From Schizochytrium sp. TIO01 (taxonomy: Eukaryota > Sar > Bigyra > Thraustochytrida > Thraustochytriidae): 64,000 bases of DNA. Location of the stretch: contig SMSO01000014.1 of NCBI GenBank assembly GCA_004764695.1, positions 2,741,148 through 2,805,147 on the forward strand, in the 5' to 3' direction. The notes under the pieces were generated by a model that was not told the origin of the DNA, ran no database searches, and worked only from the letters and a program-made list of their open reading frames with translations. A program made the translations under genes and the position numbers. This document shows, piece after piece, positions 62,008 through 64,000 of the stretch; within the stretch, counting starts at the first letter, position 1, and each line of letters begins with the position of its first letter.

Positions 62008-62450
62008 TGTTCATTTGTTTTAAACACTTCACAGACTCACACACTCGCGGAGAAAACAGTGAAAGAACAAATTACTAATTAACTAACCAGATTTAGTAAA
62101 CACCGTGGGTAGAGGTGTAAACGAACAACAACGCGGTACACCCAAAGCTTCGATACTCTCGTCGGGCAAATCAAAGTGTACCTAGGTGCCAGAAGGTTGC
62201 CTCGCTTTGCGTAAAAAAGAATCAGCCTCATTTTTACTGTACATCTTTATATACGGTGGTGGTAGGTACCTACTCGTCGAACAAATAAATACATTCGGTT
62301 GCTTGCGGGTGTGAATACTGCTCTGTGCGGGTGTGCTGTGAGCAAATCAGAAACTGGAACTAGCTCTTGCGTGGACTTGTACAACAGGGGTTCGCAGAGG
62401 CAGTTAAGAACGTAGTTCGAAAAATTAGGAACCATTCAAAAGAAGGAATT

Positions 62451-64000
62451 ATGCTGGACCCGGAGTTTGGCGTAGGGGTGTGCAGCGAATGCTGGGACTC
62501 ACTCCTCGTGGCAAGGGTTCCACATGGAGAAACTGTACGAGTCCTTGATGATGAAAACTCATACTGTTTCCACTGCGGTGCAAGCGGGTCCACATCACCC
62601 GCAATCGTACTGACCTCGAAAATGTCAGCAGCAATTAAAACCTAATTCTCCGCTCGCAGCAGCGGCAGCAGCAGCAGCAGCAGCAGCAGCGGGCTTTGCA
62701 GAGCGGAAGTTTGCAGAGCGGAAGTTTGTTGAGAGTCGTAAACGCAAGTCCGTCAAGGACACTCGTATCAAAAGCCACCGAGTGGATATCAGTTTGGATG
62801 AAGAAGAAGATGATGACGAGGACAACTGGATTAGCGACGACTCTGATGCAAGCGAAATTATGCTCGCTCCTGAGGATCAGGATGAAACAACTCTTACGAA
62901 TGTTGGCTCAGCACGTCTTGTAGATCTTCTTGCGCACGAATACGGGCTTTGGGAAATGATTATGAGCTACCTTCGCCCTGAGTCAATTGCGATGCTTTCA
63001 GTAACATGCCGGGAGGTAAGTATGCAACTCTGGGGCAAACATCTCGATCTTCTTGACATGGAGCCAAGGCGATGGTTTGGACGCACATCATTGGCACGTT
63101 GTTTTGTTTCTCGTAGTGTGCGCCGTAGATGGCTTATTCAAGGTGTTGCTCTAAACTGCCGCGACGCAAATGTTGCGGAAGTTCTCGACGTTGCACTTGA
63201 ACCTTTGGTCTTGCGATCCCTCGCTATTTGCGGCGCAGGGCAGCGAGGACTCTATGGCCTCAGCTCTTGTCGCTGGCTCACAACCTTAGACTTGAGCTTT
63301 AACACCATTGAAAACCTTGCACCCCTCACAGCGCTGCGAGATCTTCGAGAGCTCCGTCTTGAAGGTTGCGAGTCAATCGTCTCGGTGGAACCCCTCGCTT
63401 CTTGTGAAGAGCTTCGCCATCTTGTCTTGGCCGGATGTAGGCGTATTGTGAGCTTGCGAGGTCTTGAGTATTGCACACATCTGGAGGAACTTGATTTGAG
63501 TTTATGTTTTTCGCTATTCAACGATTATGTTACTGCGAATACCGAACTTCGGCAACTTCGAAGCTTGCGCCGCCTTATCATGCAAGGCTGCTCGCAGCTT
63601 TTGAGCTGCCCGGAGATGCCAATACAGCTTGAGTTCCTTGATTTGAGTTCTTGCGATCAACTTATTAATATATCAGAGATCCGTTCGTGTGCTAACAGAC
63701 TACGACAACTCTTTTTGTCTGGTTGCGATTCGCTCACAAATTTTGAGGTGTTGATGCATTTTCGCTCTGTTCAGTTTTTGGACATGAGCCATTGCTATAA
63801 TTTTTCGGATTCAGCTGTGTTGTGCAAATGTACCAAGCTTCAACGCTTGTCGCTAAATGGATGTATTAGCCTTGTGGAGGCCAATTTAAGGGGTTGTACC
63901 TCTCTTTTGTATCTAAATCTTACTGGCTGCGCAAATCTCGCTGATCTTTCGGGGCTTGGTCAGTGCCATAAGCTCTCGTATCTGGAGCTAGGCTTTTGCG
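62451..64000 (+). CDS. F-box and leucine-rich-repeat protein, 5' part, continues past the window
   Basis: Exon 1 from ATG 62451 encodes a small Cys4 motif, VCSECWDSL and SYCFHC, like a zinc ribbon. The frame then stops at 62645, while a second frame open from 62614 to the window end encodes the rest, so an intron is needed. The best candidate is 62578-62659: GTGCAAG donor, CTAAT branch site, pyrimidine-rich acceptor ending CGCTCGCAG; it joins the frames in phase. Exon 2 begins with a poly-Ala run (GCA repeats), an ERKF duplication and an acidic stretch, then an F-box (LWEMIMSYLRPESIAMLSV, about 62950-63010) and at least ten LRRs of the Cys-containing type, such as LRELRLEGCESIVSVEPL. F-box/LRR proteins select substrates for SCF ubiquitin ligases. 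Truncated by the window edge. Confidence 0.75.
62656..62690 (+). repeat. GCA/CAG triplet repeat at the exon junction
   Basis: About ten CAG/GCA triplets encode poly-alanine at the start of exon 2. Because every unit contains CAG, the acceptor could slide by whole triplets (NAGNAG-type splicing) without breaking the frame. Confidence 0.8.

Larger units (their letters stand above)
56618..62450. other. 5.8-kb gene-free region with GC-rich island and microsatellites
   Basis: No conserved protein is found. 56.6-58.3 kb is mixed, with an AT-rich block at 58090-58260. 58.3-59.85 kb is GC-rich with overlapping open frames on both strands that are composition effects. Repeats: GCTCAN-type hexamers at about 59370-59425, CTTCA/CTTCG units at 59783-59835, (GTTT)n at 60488-60528, (TTTC)n at about 61129-61155 and (ATTC)n at 61971-62007. 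The AT-rich block at 61420-61505 is followed by a moderately GC-rich stretch. A palindrome GTAGGTACCTAC lies at 62261-62272. Promoter of the F-box gene should be at the right end. Confidence 0.45.

Noticed and set aside
1-64000. CRISPR array
   Set aside because: Tandem repeats found have 2-6-base units without spacers; nothing has the repeat-spacer form and the genome is eukaryotic.

Overview
The window looks like nuclear DNA from an intron-poor protist. Most genes are single long open frames of 200-2462 codons that start at an ATG and have no spliceosomal introns, separated by 0.2-6 kb of gene-free DNA full of simple repeats. The gene set is eukaryotic: a kinesin-14 motor, a CDPK-type kinase with EF-hands, VWA8, the ciliary protein MNS1, an F-box/LRR protein and ankyrin and THAP-like proteins. 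A CDPK together with a cilium protein and low intron density would suit a stramenopile, perhaps a thraustochytrid/labyrinthulomycete. That placement is inference; no rRNA or organelle marker is present to fix it.

Layout. 0.4-3.1 kb: kinesin-14 (+). 4.8-5.9 kb: AIFM2-like FAD oxidoreductase (+), convergent with a small EF-hand-like protein (-, 6.1-6.8 kb). 9.3-10.9 kb: CDPK-like kinase with a presequence-like N-terminus (+). 11.6-15.9 kb: two abutting minus-strand frames that together encode about six copies of an unfamiliar membrane module followed by an HSL-type alpha/beta hydrolase; they are probably one gene with a +1 frame break. 18.7-26.1 kb: VWA8 (+), convergent with MNS1 (-, 26.6-28.0 kb). 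29.9-32.0 kb: Gln/His-rich protein with a THAP-like domain and a coiled coil (-). 33.75-35.64 kb: a decayed IS607-type element with a serine recombinase pseudogene and a Fanzor/TnpB nuclease gene cut off in its zinc finger. 36.1-40.5 kb: two tandem genes sharing a C-terminal J-domain-like HPDK module. 42.7-44.4 kb: DUF2254 membrane protein (+). 44.4-50.3 kb: long stretch without genes. 50.3-53.1 kb: ankyrin protein with a PP1-docking motif (+). 55.2-56.6 kb: secreted Cys-rich repeat protein (+). 62.45-64 kb: 5' part of an F-box/LRR gene, the only gene here that needs an intron, running off the window end.

There is no sign of operon-style organisation. Neighbours are mostly independent genes. 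Kinesin-14 and MNS1 fit spindle and axoneme work in a cell with a flagellate stage; the CDPK and the small EF-hand-like protein fit calcium signalling; AIFM2-like and VWA8 proteins fit redox and mitochondrial functions. The most unusual items are the broken IS607/Fanzor element, the repeated membrane module fused (or nearly fused) to a lipase-like hydrolase, and the tandem pair with the C-terminal J-like module.
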